Positions 1-8,546 are shown, counted from the stretch's first letter. The stretch is DNA of 9,377 nt from Candidatus Solibacter sp. (GCA_017883345.1 JADGNT010000143.1:1-9377), one strand, 5' to 3'. Program-made: numbers and translations. Notes: a model not told the origin generated them from the sequence alone.

Positions 1-1
1 A

Positions 2-235
2 GCCACTTGTACCCCAGGCCAAACGAACCCGGCGAACCCGGGGAACCCGTCGAACCCGGGGAAGCCGCCGAAGACGGCGAACCCGTCGAAGCCGTCGCCG
101 GCTGGCAACATTCCCGGACAACCCAAACGCTTCTGCCCCAACGGCGAACCGTTATTCGTCCTCCCGCGCGCTCTGCCGCCCGACGAGCCCGAGAGCCCGT
201 CCCCCGACCAGGACCCGACCCGGGCCGCCAGATGA
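2..235 (+). CDS. 3' end of an unrecognised protein with an Asn-Pro-x repeat (5' truncated)
   Basis: This frame is open from the window edge to a TGA at 233-235 and gives 77 residues, so the true start lies outside the window. The visible part opens with eight three-residue units of the type N/K-P-x, continues through IPGQPKRFCPNGEPLFVLPR, and ends in an acidic, proline-rich tail. I chose this frame because almost every third codon position is G or C, as in the clear genes downstream. The overlapping frame that begins with ATG at 7 runs longer, to 408, but has much weaker third-position bias and continues into sequence that does not look like protein. The tail is probably disordered. I do not recognise a family and assign no function. 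The main doubt is which frame is used, or whether the stretch is coding at all. Confidence 0.42.
   Translation, partial: ATCTPGQTNPANPGNPSNPGKPPKTANPSKPSPAGNIPGQPKRFCPNGEPLFVLPRALPPDEPESPSPDQDPTRAAR
26..97 (+). repeat. Eight 9-base tandem units encoding N/K-P-x
   Basis: A degenerate 9-base unit close to AACCCGGCG repeats eight times without a gap. Read in the frame ending at 235 it gives NPA, NPG, NPS, NPG, KPP, KTA, NPS and KPS. Because the period is a multiple of three, changes in copy number keep the frame, as expected for a low-complexity linker that grows and shrinks by slippage. Confidence 0.7.
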
Positions 236-540
236 AACAGCCGCCAAACATCCCGAATCCCCAGCCTCTTAACGCTTTTCTTTGCGCCCTTTGCGAGCTT
301 TGCGCGAAACAAAGTTTTCTCTTCGCCCGAGTCCCCAGGCATCTCTCAAACTCCCGGCCCTCCCCGCAAGCCCGCCGCCGCAAATCTCAACGGCCTGAGG
401 AAATCTAAGTAATTGAATCTGTGGGCCTTCTGCCCCAATTGCGCCATTCGCCGCTGCTTTGGCCGATCACATTCTCCGCAACTCGTTGAGATTCCGAACA
501 TAATGACTCTGGAATATCAAATGCAGTCGATAGGAATTCT
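236..540. other. Gap upstream of the hydrogenase operon, no convincing gene
   Basis: I see no reading frame here with the codon bias of the neighbouring genes. Three 9-base units beginning CTTTGCG lie at 280-306. From about 400 the sequence becomes less GC-rich, which fits a promoter region for hoxE. CATAAT at 499-504 could be a -10 hexamer, one mismatch from TATAAT, but no good -35 lies at the usual distance. A sigma-54-like TGGCCGA near 462 lacks the correctly spaced GC element. AGGA at 532-535 is the likely ribosome binding site of hoxE, five bases before its ATG. Confidence 0.5.
280..306 (+). repeat. Three 9-base CTTTGCGnn tandem units
   Basis: CTTTGCGCC, CTTTGCGAG and CTTTGCGCG follow one another directly in non-coding sequence. 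The array is short but exact in its seven-base core. Similar CTTTGCG-type runs occur between genes in other GC-rich genomes as far as I recall; I have not checked this. Confidence 0.5.
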
Positions 541-1041
541 ATGCAGACCTACGTAGGAGCGCCTCAACTGCCCTCCGACGACAAACGATGGAAAATCGTC
601 GAGGCTACGGCACGCCGTCACGGGCGCGAACCGCACGCCCTCATCGAAACCTTGCACACCGTACAGGAGTGCTTCGGCTATCTCGATGAAAACGCGTTGC
701 GATTCGTCGCCTCTGTGTTGCGCGTGCCACTCAGCCGCGTGTATGGTGCGGCCACCTTTTATCACTTCTTTACCCTGAAGCCCAAAGGCCGTCACGCGTG
801 CGTGGTCTGCACCGGGACCGCCTGCTACATCAAGGGCGCGCCGCTATTGTTGAAGGCCATCGAGCAGCGCTACAGCATCAAGCCGGGCGAGACCACGCCG
901 GACGGAGAGTTGAGCCTGCTGACGGCGCGCTGCCTGGGGTCGTGCGGCCTGGCGCCGGCGGCCGTAATGGATTCCGCGGTGCTTGGCAAGATCGCTCCCC
1001 AAGACATCCTGGCACGCATTGAGAGAGGTATCCACCCATGA
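541..1041 (+). CDS. hoxE: HoxE, diaphorase subunit of NAD-linked [NiFe] hydrogenase (NuoE-like [2Fe-2S] protein)
   Basis: This is a 166-residue thioredoxin-like [2Fe-2S] protein homologous to the 24 kDa NuoE subunit of complex I. Residues 12-80 form the helical N-terminal part, with the family motif [11 protein letters not shown] at 67-77. The cluster ligands are C90 and C95 in [11 protein letters not shown] (C-x4-C), and C131 and C135 in CLGSCGLAP (C-x3-C). In Hox enzymes HoxE sits with HoxF and HoxU in the cytoplasmic diaphorase module and is thought to pass electrons to or from an outside partner. Length is normal for HoxE. The start is supported by AGGA five bases upstream. A nearby ATG at 521 is in another frame. 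The gene overlaps hoxF by four bases. The order E-F-U-Y-H separates it from a stand-alone nuoE. Its presence points to the five-subunit HoxEFUYH form rather than the Ralstonia-type HoxFUYH enzyme. Confidence 0.95.
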   Translation: MQTYVGAPQLPSDDKRWKIVEATARRHGREPHALIETLHTVQECFGYLDENALRFVASVLRVPLSRVYGAATFYHFFTLKPKGRHACVVCTGTACYIKGAPLLLKAIEQRYSIKPGETTPDGELSLLTARCLGSCGLAPAAVMDSAVLGKIAPQDILARIERGIHP

Positions 1042-2789
1042 CCATCGAGGAGCTACGCAAAATTGCCGAGACCGAGCGCGCGGCGCAGAAGAAGTTCCAG
1101 CACCATGTCTGCGTGTGCATCGCCGCCGGCTGTCTCTCCGGCGGCGCGGAGCACGTGCGCGACGCGCTCAACAAGGAAGTCGCCGAATCGGGCATGCGGA
1201 ACGAGGTCCTCGTCAAGGGCGTCGGCTGCATGGGATTGTGCAGCGCCGGTCCCCTGGTCACCGTGGAAACCGCCGTGGAGACCGCCGTGAATACAGATGT
1301 CCAGATGTTCGCCTCCGTCACCCCGGAGGACGCCCCGGAGATCATTCGCTCGCTGGACACCGGCGGCGCCACCGGTGGCGATCTCGCCGCCGCCGGCCTC
1401 CACCCCTGTCCCACCAACGTGCCGTTCTTCGAGCGCCAGAAGAAGATCGTGCTCGAAAATTCCGGCAAGATCGATCCCGAGCGTATCGAAGACTACATCG
1501 CGCACGATGGCTACGTCGCCCTCGTCACGGCGATTACCGAGATGACGCCGCTCGAAGTCATCGATCGCGTCAAGAGCAGCGGGTTGCGCGGCCGCGGCGG
1601 CGCTGGGTACCCCACCGGCTTGAAGTGGAGCACCGTGGCCAAGACCGGCGAGCAGCAGAAGTACGTCATCTGCAATGCCGATGAAGGCGACCCCGGCGCC
1701 TTCATGGATCGCGCCGTGCTGGAGAGCGATCCCCACCGCGTGCTCGAAGGCATGGCCATCGCGGCTTACGCCGTGGGCGCGCAGCAGGGCTTCATCTACG
1801 TGCGCGCCGAGTACCCGCTGGCCGTCAAGCACCTCAAGACCGCCATCAAGCAGGCCGAGCGCATGGGCCTCCTGGGCAACAGCATCAGCGGCACGCGCTT
1901 CAGCTTCCACATCGATATACGGCTGGGCGCCGGCGCCTTCGTCTGCGGCGAGGAGACGGCGCTCATCGCCAGCATCGAAGGCAAGCGCGGCACCCCTCGC
2001 CCGCGTCCGCCCTTCCCGGCGGAATCGGGGCTCTGGGAGTGCCCCACGCTGATCAATAACGTCGAGACCTTCGCCAACGTCGCGCCCATCGTGCGCCACG
2101 GGGCCGAGTGGTTCGCTCGCATCGGCACCGAGAAGAGCAAGGGCACCAAGGTCTTCGCCCTCGCCGGCCGGGTGCAGAATACCGGCCTCATCGAAGTGCC
2201 CATGGGCATCACGCTGCGCGAGATCATTTACGATATCGGCGGCGGCGTTCCCGATGGCAAGCAGTATAAGGCGGTGCAAACCGGCGGCCCCTCGGGCGGA
2301 TGCATTCCCGCCGAGCACCTGGATTCGCCGGTGGATTACGAATCCCTCGCGCGCATCGGCTCCATCATGGGCTCCGGCGGCATGATCGTCATGGACGAAA
2401 CGTCCTGCATGGTGGATGTCGCCAAGTACTTCATGGAATTCTGCATGAGCGAATCCTGCGGCAAGTGCATTCCATGCCGCGCCGGGACCCAACAACTGCA
2501 CGGCATCCTGGAAAAAATCACCGCGGGAGAAGCTACGCCGGCGGATGTCGCGCTGCTCGAAGAACTCTGCGAACTGGTGCGCCACACCAGCTTGTGCGGG
2601 CTCGGGCAGAGCGCGCCCAATCCCGTGGTGACCACGCTGAAATACTTCCGTGAGGAGTACGATGCCCACGTGACCGGCGATGGCTGTCCCGCCGGAACCT
2701 GCGGTTGTGGCGCAGGCACTCGTGCCTGCCGCGCCGAGACTCGTCTCGGCGCTCCTGGGTCTCAGACCAGCGGCGAGGTGACCCTATGA
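1038..2789 (+). CDS. hoxF: HoxF, NAD(H)- and FMN-binding diaphorase subunit of [NiFe] hydrogenase
   Basis: HoxF (583 residues) exchanges electrons with NAD+/NADH through FMN. The N-terminal NuoE-like [2Fe-2S] domain (about 20-105) has ligands C27, C32, C64 and C68. The NuoF-like part follows: FMN/NAD-binding glycine motif [16 protein letters not shown] at 182-197, [13 protein letters not shown] at 213-225, [14 protein letters not shown] at 297-310, an SLBB-like region around 370-430, and the [4Fe-4S] domain with C474, C477, C480 ([12 protein letters not shown]) and C520. ATG overlaps the hoxE stop; AGAGAGG lies nine bases upstream. The C-terminus is odd: a CPAGTC motif at 550-555, which in HydB/NuoF-like proteins leads into a ferredoxin domain, is followed by about 28 residues encoded by palindromic repeats, and no ferredoxin domain is present. 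I am sure of the function; whether the tail was altered by repeat insertion is inference. Confidence 0.95.
   Translation: MTIEELRKIAETERAAQKKFQHHVCVCIAAGCLSGGAEHVRDALNKEVAESGMRNEVLVKGVGCMGLCSAGPLVTVETAVETAVNTDVQMFASVTPEDAPEIIRSLDTGGATGGDLAAAGLHPCPTNVPFFERQKKIVLENSGKIDPERIEDYIAHDGYVALVTAITEMTPLEVIDRVKSSGLRGRGGAGYPTGLKWSTVAKTGEQQKYVICNADEGDPGAFMDRAVLESDPHRVLEGMAIAAYAVGAQQGFIYVRAEYPLAVKHLKTAIKQAERMGLLGNSISGTRFSFHIDIRLGAGAFVCGEETALIASIEGKRGTPRPRPPFPAESGLWECPTLINNVETFANVAPIVRHGAEWFARIGTEKSKGTKVFALAGRVQNTGLIEVPMGITLREIIYDIGGGVPDGKQYKAVQTGGPSGGCIPAEHLDSPVDYESLARIGSIMGSGGMIVMDETSCMVDVAKYFMEFCMSESCGKCIPCRAGTQQLHGILEKITAGEATPADVALLEELCELVRHTSLCGLGQSAPNPVVTTLKYFREEYDAHVTGDGCPAGTCGCGAGTRACRAETRLGAPGSQTSGEVTL
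2712..2771. repeat. Palindromic repeat cluster inside the 3' end of hoxF
   Basis: Three hairpins lie side by side. The first, 2712-2729, has 8-base arms GCAGGCAC and GTGCCTGC around TC. The second, 2731-2752, has perfect 10-base arms GCGCCGAGAC and GTCTCGGCGC around TC. The third, 2755-2771, pairs CTGGGTCT with AGACCAG with one bulged G. All are read through in the hoxF frame and encode its last residues, ending just before the hoxU ribosome binding site. The structure resembles extragenic palindromic elements, but here it lies within a coding sequence. Confidence 0.85.
2775..2780 (+). promoter_or_regulatory. Ribosome binding site that fixes the hoxU start
   Basis: GAGGTG lies five bases before the ATG at 2786. 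It supports that start over the in-frame ATG at 2705, which would add 27 residues encoded by the palindromic repeat cluster to the N-terminus of HoxU. Confidence 0.7.
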
Positions 2790-3511
2790 GCGCGCACTCT
2801 CCCATCCGCGTCAAGACGCTGACCATCGACGGCCGCGAGTGCGGCGCACGCGAAGATCAGACCATTCTCGAAGTCGCCCGCGAGAACAATATCTTCATCC
2901 CCACGCTGTGCAATCTGCCCGGGCTGAGCAACGCCGGCGCCTGCCGGCTGTGCATCGTCGAAGTCAAGGGCGTCAACAAACTGCTGCCGGCCTGCGTCAC
3001 GCACGTGTCGGAGGGCATGGAAGTCACCGTCAATTCGGAGCGCCTCGCCAAGTTCCGCCGCGGCATTCTGGAACTGGTTTTCGCCGAGCGCAACCACGTG
3101 TGCAGCGTCTGCGTCACCAACGGCCACTGCGACCTGCAATCCATGGCGCTGACGCTGGGCATGACCCACGTGCACTTCCCCTATCGATATCCGCGCCTGC
3201 CGGTGGATGCCTCTCACGAGCGTTTCGTGGTGGATCACAACCGCTGCATCCTGTGTTCGCGCTGCGTCCGCGTGTGCGACGAAATCGAAGGCGCCCACAC
3301 CTGGGACATCATGTCGCGCGGCGTGGAGTGCCGCGTGATCACCGACCTGGCGCAGCCCTGGGGCCAGAGCGAAAGCTGCACCGGCTGCGGCAAGTGCGTG
3401 CAGGTGTGCCCCACCGGCGCGCTGTCGGAGAAGGGGAAATCGGTGGCCGAGATGTCCAAACGCCGCCAGTTCCTGCCCTATCTCACCCTCATGCGGGAGG
3501 GCAGACGATGA
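2786..3511 (+). CDS. hoxU: HoxU, Fe-S electron-transfer subunit of [NiFe] hydrogenase diaphorase
   Basis: HoxU (241 residues) matches the N-terminal part of the complex I NuoG subunit and wires HoxY to HoxF. Near the N-terminus is a plant-ferredoxin-like [2Fe-2S] domain with C42, C53, C56 and C70. Next is the His-Cys [4Fe-4S] site in [13 protein letters not shown] at 103-115, with H104, C106, C109 and C115; the H-x-C-x2-C spacing is characteristic of HoxU rather than NuoG. Two further [4Fe-4S] clusters use C154, C157, C160, C164 and C198, C201, C204, C208. All expected ligands are present and the length is typical. The ATG at 2786 overlaps the hoxF stop by four bases and is preceded by GAGGTG. 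The ATG at 2705 is rejected because its extra residues come from repeat sequence. The stop overlaps the hoxY start. Confidence 0.95.
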   Translation: MSAHSPIRVKTLTIDGRECGAREDQTILEVARENNIFIPTLCNLPGLSNAGACRLCIVEVKGVNKLLPACVTHVSEGMEVTVNSERLAKFRRGILELVFAERNHVCSVCVTNGHCDLQSMALTLGMTHVHFPYRYPRLPVDASHERFVVDHNRCILCSRCVRVCDEIEGAHTWDIMSRGVECRVITDLAQPWGQSESCTGCGKCVQVCPTGALSEKGKSVAEMSKRRQFLPYLTLMREGRR

Positions 3512-4044
3512 CCGCGGCCCAGACCAAGGTCAGGCTGGCCACCGTCTGGTTGGACGGCTGCTCCGGCTGCCACATGTCGCTGCTCGATACCGACGAACGG
3601 CTGATCGCGCTGGCCCAGCACGTCACCGTCGTGTGGGGTCCGCTGGTGGATGCCAAGGAGTTTCCCGAGAACGTCGATGTCACGCTGGTGGAAGGGGCCG
3701 TTTCGAGCGAGGAGGACCTCCACCGCATCCGCCTGGTCCGGTCGCGCACCAAAATCCTGGTGACCCTGGGCGATTGCGCCATCACCGGCAACGTTTCGGC
3801 CATGCGCAATAACTTCGGGGCCAACGCCGTCCTCAAACGCGCCTACCTGGAGAACGCCACGCTCGACGCGCAGATTCCGCGCCAGGTGATTCCGCCCCTG
3901 TTGGCCATCGCGCGCCCCGTCCACGAATTCGTGCCGGTCGACGTCTTCGTGCCCGGCTGCCCGCCCCCGGCGGACCTGATTTTCTCGGTGCTCGGCGATC
4001 TGCTCGCCGGCAAGATGCCCAACCCGGCAGCCAAATTCGGATAA
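3508..4044 (+). CDS. hoxY: HoxY, small subunit of NAD-linked [NiFe] hydrogenase
   Basis: HoxY (178 residues) carries the proximal [4Fe-4S] cluster that takes electrons from the Ni-Fe site in HoxH and hands them to HoxU. The four ligands are visible: C18 and C21 in [13 protein letters not shown]90 in [10 protein letters not shown], and C151 in VPGCPPPAD. The protein is short and cytoplasmic: it has no twin-arginine signal peptide and none of the distal-cluster extension found in membrane-bound uptake enzymes, which fits group 3d. ATG 3508 overlaps the hoxU stop (ATGA), with GGGAGG seven bases upstream. The frame stays open back to 2839, but that part is an out-of-frame reading of hoxU. hoxH begins three bases after the stop. 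Confidence 0.95.
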   Translation: MTAAQTKVRLATVWLDGCSGCHMSLLDTDERLIALAQHVTVVWGPLVDAKEFPENVDVTLVEGAVSSEEDLHRIRLVRSRTKILVTLGDCAITGNVSAMRNNFGANAVLKRAYLENATLDAQIPRQVIPPLLAIARPVHEFVPVDVFVPGCPPPADLIFSVLGDLLAGKMPNPAAKFG

Positions 4045-4047
4045 ATT

Positions 4048-5456
<1,409 letters not shown>

Positions 5457-5472
<16 letters not shown>

Positions 5473-5933
5473 ACACGCTGAGCACGCTGGTCATTGGCTA
5501 CGGCAACACGCTGCGCGGCGATGATGGCGCGGGCTTCCTCGCCGCGGAACTGCTCAGGGACCGGATCCACCGTCCCGACATCGAGATCCTCAGCCAGCAC
5601 CAGCTCCTGCCGGAATTGATGGAGCCGATCTCGCGCGCCTCTCGCGTCATCTTTATCGATGCTTCGGTGTCCGGCCGCGCCGGCAAGGTCCACCGGATTC
5701 CGCTGCGCCCCGCCCCGGCGTGCGCCCGCGTAACCCATCATGCAACTCCCGAGGCGCTGCTGGCCGGGGCGCAGTCGCTCTACGGGCACACGCCCGAAGC
5801 CACGCTCTACGTAATCCCTGGCCGCAATTTTCAGGTGGGGCAGGAACTTACGCCTTCCGTCCGCCGGGCCGTCAACGAATTGGTCGATGCGCTTGAGAAG
5901 GAGCTTGCGAGGCACTTCGTCGCAGCACCGTAG
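5457..5933 (+). CDS. hoxW: HoxW, endopeptidase maturing the hydrogenase large subunit
   Basis: This 158-residue protein belongs to the HyaD/HybD/HoxW family of nickel-checking proteases that remove the C-terminal peptide of the large subunit. The N-terminal [15 protein letters not shown] at 12-26 is the family signature. By comparison with HybD (E16, D62, H93), the metal-sensing residues are probably D23, D68 in VIFIDAS, and H94 or H95 in [10 protein letters not shown]. The chosen ATG lies 16 bases inside hoxH and gives a normal family length. An in-frame ATG at 5373 would add 28 residues from within hoxH. A purine-rich AAGGGAG lies about 13 bases upstream, so initiation probably depends on hoxH translation. 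Three 9-base units at 5463-5489 encode HTLNTLSTL and contain the hoxH stop. The location next to hoxH makes HoxH the expected substrate. Confidence 0.92.
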
Positions 5934-5934
5934 C

Positions 5935-5974
5935 GTAGCCTTCCAGGCTGCCATGCCCCCATTCGTGGGGGCAT
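5935..5974. repeat. Two-hairpin palindromic element between convergent genes
   Basis: The first hairpin, 5935-5951, pairs GTAGCCT with AGGCTGC around TCC with one G-T wobble. The second, 5953-5974, has perfect 9-base arms ATGCCCCCA and TGGGGGCAT around TTCG. They occupy most of the 71-base gap between the hoxW stop and the nucleoside hydrolase stop. There is no T-run on either side, so a factor-independent terminator is not clear, though a bidirectional transcription barrier or mRNA 3'-end protector would fit the position. Confidence 0.75.
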
Positions 5975-6004
5975 TCCTCCTGGCCATGCCACCCCCCGCC
6001 CGCG

Positions 6005-7045
6005 CTACTCCGCCATAGTCAGGCGGTCTTTATACAGCGCGAAGACGCGCTTGAAGTCCAGGCCGAACATCACCGTCACCGGGGTGGCGGCGGGCGCCAC
6101 GCGGCGGTCCAGCGGCACCGTCGAGCCGTAGAACTGGCCCCACGCGGTCTGCACGTCGATGTAGCGCGATTCGAACTTGGTCACAAAGTCGGGGTCCAGC
6201 AGGTAGGCTGCGGCCAGAGAGTCCCACAGGTATCCGGTGGCATCGGGCTTCTTCAGGAACGCCGGATAGCGGTTGCCGAGATCTTCGCGGAAGAGCTCCG
6301 TCACCGGCGTGTGCGCTCTGGCGATCTGGTCGAACTCGGGCTTGCGGATGCGCGCCAGGTTGCAGATATCCAGGCCGAACATCGTCTTTTTCGGAATGCC
6401 CGAGCGCAGCACGATGCGCGCGGCTTCGGGGTCGAACCAGAAGTTGAACTCCGCGGCGTTAGAGGCGTTGCCCGGCACGCGGATGTTGCCGCCCATGAAA
6501 ACGATGCGCTTGATCTTGCTTGCGATCTCGGGTTTCATGCGCAGCGCCAGCGCGATATTGGTCATCGGTCCCAGCGCCAGGATGGTCACTTCGCCGGGGT
6601 GCCGCTCGATTTCGGAGATCAGCAGGTTGATCGCGTCATGGCGCGGTTTGCGCGCCGTCAGCTTGCTGCCGGGAGCGGGAATCACCGCCGCCGCATCCTG
6701 CGCGAAGGCGCCGATGTAGCTCAGCGTCCCCCAGCGGCGTTCCGATTCCTTGGCCATCGCCGCCGTGTGGATCAGCGGACCGTCGGCGCCCATGGCGACC
6801 GTAATCTGCCCCCGCTTGAGCAGGTCCAGGATGTGGAACATGTACTCGGCGCCCTGCGGCCCCCAGACATTTCCCGGCACGATGGTAATGCTCTGCACGG
6901 AGACCTGCGCCGGACTGCGCAGCAGCATGACCAACGCGGCGCCATCGTCGCCGAAAAGGCCGGAATCGGTATCGAACAGAACCAGATCCTTGGCGGCGCC
7001 CCAAAGCCCCGACAGCACCAGGAATCCCGCCAGCAAGCGCAACAT
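6005..7045 (-). CDS. Inosine-uridine-preferring nucleoside hydrolase family protein, probably exported
   Basis: The 346-residue product belongs to the calcium-dependent nucleoside hydrolase family, which cleaves the N-glycosidic bond of ribonucleosides to give base and ribose. The N-terminal DTDSGLFGDDGAAL at 25-38 is a variant of the DTDPGxDDA calcium site: D27 and D33/D34 correspond to the known metal ligands and catalytic base. Other family segments are LALGPMTNIALAL at 156-168, MGGN at 184-187, AEFNFWFDPEAA at 198-209, and WDSLAAA at 274-280, where D275 is the expected fourth calcium ligand. The usual HDP near this last site reads YLWDS, so the active-site histidine seems to be replaced by tryptophan. 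Residues 1-18 look like a Sec signal peptide with possible cleavage after GAA, placing the enzyme outside the cytoplasm. It stands alone on the minus strand. Substrate cannot be told from sequence; a scavenging role is likely. Confidence 0.88.
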   Translation of the reverse strand: MLRLLAGFLVLSGLWGAAKDLVLFDTDSGLFGDDGAALVMLLRSPAQVSVQSITIVPGNVWGPQGAEYMFHILDLLKRGQITVAMGADGPLIHTAAMAKESERRWGTLSYIGAFAQDAAAVIPAPGSKLTARKPRHDAINLLISEIERHPGEVTILALGPMTNIALALRMKPEIASKIKRIVFMGGNIRVPGNASNAAEFNFWFDPEAARIVLRSGIPKKTMFGLDICNLARIRKPEFDQIARAHTPVTELFREDLGNRYPAFLKKPDATGYLWDSLAAAYLLDPDFVTKFESRYIDVQTAWGQFYGSTVPLDRRVAPAATPVTVMFGLDFKRVFALYKDRLTMAE

Positions 7046-7053
7046 GAATTCTC

Positions 7054-7059
7054 ACTATA
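7054..7059 (-). promoter_or_regulatory. Possible -10 element of the nucleoside hydrolase gene
   Basis: On the minus strand TATAGT, one mismatch from TATAAT, lies eight bases before the ATG at 7045. Transcription from it would begin within a base or two of the start codon. No good -35 is visible at 17 bases; a weak TTGGCT at 15 bases lies within the adjacent palindrome. Confidence 0.45.
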
Positions 7060-7072
7060 GCGCGATGGTGGG

Positions 7073-7182
7073 GCAGCCAATCCTGGCTGCAGCCGGCTTT
7101 CAGCCGGCGCTTGCCGAGTGCGAAGACTTGCGAATCGCCCGAAGGTGCCGCCTGAAATGCGGCTGCGGGCAAAATTGCCCGC
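7073..7182. repeat. Four-hairpin palindromic cluster between divergent genes
   Basis: Hairpins are at 7073-7090 (GCAGCCA and TGGCTGC around ATCC), 7092-7108 (GCCGGCT and AGCCGGC around TTC), 7147-7163 (GCCGC and GCGGC, seven-base loop) and 7165-7182 (GCGGGCAA and TTGCCCGC around AA). The stretch is more GC-rich than its edges and has no supported reading frame. It fills most of the 176 bases separating two divergent start codons, so the promoters are pushed to the outer edges. Confidence 0.8.
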
Positions 7183-7206
7183 CCCGCACCGCGCCCTCCC
7201 CCACGT

Positions 7207-7212
7207 TACAAT
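7207..7212 (+). promoter_or_regulatory. Possible -10 element of the oxidoreductase gene
   Basis: TACAAT, one mismatch from TATAAT, ends nine bases before the ATG at 7222. This predicts a transcript starting almost at the start codon. There is no Shine-Dalgarno sequence between the hexamer and the ATG and no recognisable -35. Confidence 0.5.
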
Positions 7213-7221
7213 TGCGATGTC

Positions 7222-8250
7222 ATGAAGAAAGTTCGATGGGGTGTGTTGGGTGTGGCGAATATCGCCGTCAAGCGGGTGATTCCGTCCATGCAGGCGGGGG
7301 AGTGCAGCGAGATTGTGGGCATCGCCTCGCGCGACCGCGCACGCGCCCTAGCGGCGGCGCGCGATCTCGGCATTCCCAAGGCCTACGGCTCCTACGAGGA
7401 GATGCTGGCCGACCCGGAGATCGACGCCATCTACAATCCGCTGCCCAATCACCTGCACCTGCCGTGGTCCACCCGCGCGGCCGAAGCAGGCAAGCACGTG
7501 CTCTGCGAGAAACCGATCGGCCTCAACCTGCGGGAAGCGCTCGCGCTCATGGCCGTGCGCGACCGCACCGGCGTCAAGATCGGCGAGGGCTTCATGGTGC
7601 AGAACCATCCGCAGTGGCTGCGCATCGTGGAGCTGGTGCGCGCCGGGCGCATCGGGCAACTGCGCTCCGCGGTGGGCACGTTCAGCTATTTCAAGCTCGA
7701 AGCCGGCAACATCCGCAACATCCGCGAGTACGGCGGCGGCGCGTTGTTCGATATCGGCTGCTACGCCATCAAAACGTCGCGTATGGTCTTCGGCGAGGAG
7801 CCGGTGAGCGTTTCCGCCGCCATCACCCGCGATCCGCAATTCGGCGGCATCGACATGCTGACGTCGGCCATCCTGGAATACCCTTCCGGCCACTGCGTAT
7901 TCACTTGCAGCACGCAGATCATGCACCAGCAGAGCATGCGCTTCTTCGGGAGCACGGGACGGATCGAGGCGGAGATTCCCTTCAACGCCACACCCGGTGG
8001 GACTTCGCGCGTGCGCATCGACGACGGCCGCGATTTGAACGGCGGCGGACTGGTGACGGAGGAGTTGCCGCCCTGCGACCAGTACACCATCCAGGGCGAC
8101 CTGTTCTCGCGGGCGATTCGCCAAGGCGGCGAGGTTCCGGTGCCGCTGGAAGATGCCGTACGCACCATGGCCGTCATCGACGCCGTGTTCCTGTCGGCCG
8201 AAACCGGCCGCAAGCAGTGTCCGGCCGATGTGCTGCGCGCGGCCGGTTGA
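7222..8250 (+). CDS. Gfo/Idh/MocA-family NAD(P)-dependent oxidoreductase
   Basis: This 342-residue protein has the two-domain architecture of the glucose-fructose oxidoreductase/inositol dehydrogenase family. The N-terminal Rossmann fold begins VRWGVLGVANIA at 4-15, a variant of the usual GxGxxA dinucleotide loop. PNHLHLPWSTRAAEAGKHV at 75-93 leads into the hallmark CEKPIGLN at 95-102, with E96, K97 and P98. FMVQNHPQW at 124-132 and GGALFDIGCYAI at 172-183 form the substrate side, with D177 and Y181 at the usual DxGxY positions. The pattern recalls the xylose dehydrogenase/dihydrodiol dehydrogenase branch, but the sugar or polyol substrate cannot be assigned. There is no signal peptide, so it is probably cytoplasmic. 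It is divergent from the nucleoside hydrolase and followed by a 296-base gap, so probably monocistronic. Confidence 0.9.
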   Translation: MKKVRWGVLGVANIAVKRVIPSMQAGECSEIVGIASRDRARALAAARDLGIPKAYGSYEEMLADPEIDAIYNPLPNHLHLPWSTRAAEAGKHVLCEKPIGLNLREALALMAVRDRTGVKIGEGFMVQNHPQWLRIVELVRAGRIGQLRSAVGTFSYFKLEAGNIRNIREYGGGALFDIGCYAIKTSRMVFGEEPVSVSAAITRDPQFGGIDMLTSAILEYPSGHCVFTCSTQIMHQQSMRFFGSTGRIEAEIPFNATPGGTSRVRIDDGRDLNGGGLVTEELPPCDQYTIQGDLFSRAIRQGGEVPVPLEDAVRTMAVIDAVFLSAETGRKQCPADVLRAAG

Positions 8251-8546
8251 AAGCCGCGCAAGGGGTATGGCACAATCGGGCAATTCCTTGCCAGGCTGAG
8301 TTTTGGATTTTGCCGGGCTCGGCTCGGTAGAACTCCGCGTCTTCCTCCGCGTGGAAGCGAATGCCTGCAACTTCACGCCAGCCCGACGCGCAGTGACACG
8401 AACATTTTATTTTTTTATCTCCACACCATTCAATAGCTTGCGGCGAAATCGCCACCCCGCGACCGCCTTCGCCCGCTGCCTCGCGGAGCATGATGGGAAC
8501 AGGAGGGACCACAGCTTGTGCCGCGGAGCCTCCGGAGATTGAAACC
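8251..8546. other. Gap before the 158-residue hypothetical gene, no clear gene
   Basis: A TTG-started 79-codon frame at 8303-8542 has little codon bias and is probably chance. Position 8268 starts TGGCACAAT, which resembles an extended -10 element, but no gene start lies just downstream. An AT-rich patch at 8405-8420, unusual in this GC-rich window, could belong to a promoter for the next gene. I see no strong terminator after the oxidoreductase. Confidence 0.4.

Noticed and set aside
7..408. 133-codon plus-strand frame starting with MYPRPNEPGEPGEP
   Set aside because: Third-position GC is weak, and it continues through the CTTTGCG tandem repeats and low-quality sequence. The frame ending at 235 fits the codon bias better.
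460..482. Possible sigma-54 promoter upstream of hoxE (TGGCCGA...)
   Set aside because: The -24-like GG is present, but the GC expected at the fixed -12 spacing is absent.
550..1041. HoxE as a stand-alone NuoE of complex I
   Set aside because: The directly overlapping hoxF, hoxU, hoxY and hoxH genes and the HoxU-type H-x-C-x2-C motif define a hydrogenase operon.
1053..2669. 538-codon open frame antisense to hoxF
   Set aside because: It is the mirror of a GC-biased gene. HoxF motifs on the plus strand are unambiguous, and the antisense product has no recognisable domain.
2705..2785. Upstream ATG for hoxU adding 27 residues
   Set aside because: The added residues are encoded by the palindromic repeats. 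The ATG at 2786 has GAGGTG five bases upstream, an ATGA overlap with hoxF, and gives the usual HoxU length.
8303..8542. 79-codon TTG-started frame before the hypothetical gene
   Set aside because: Poor codon bias, no binding site, passes through an AT-rich patch, and no recognisable motif.
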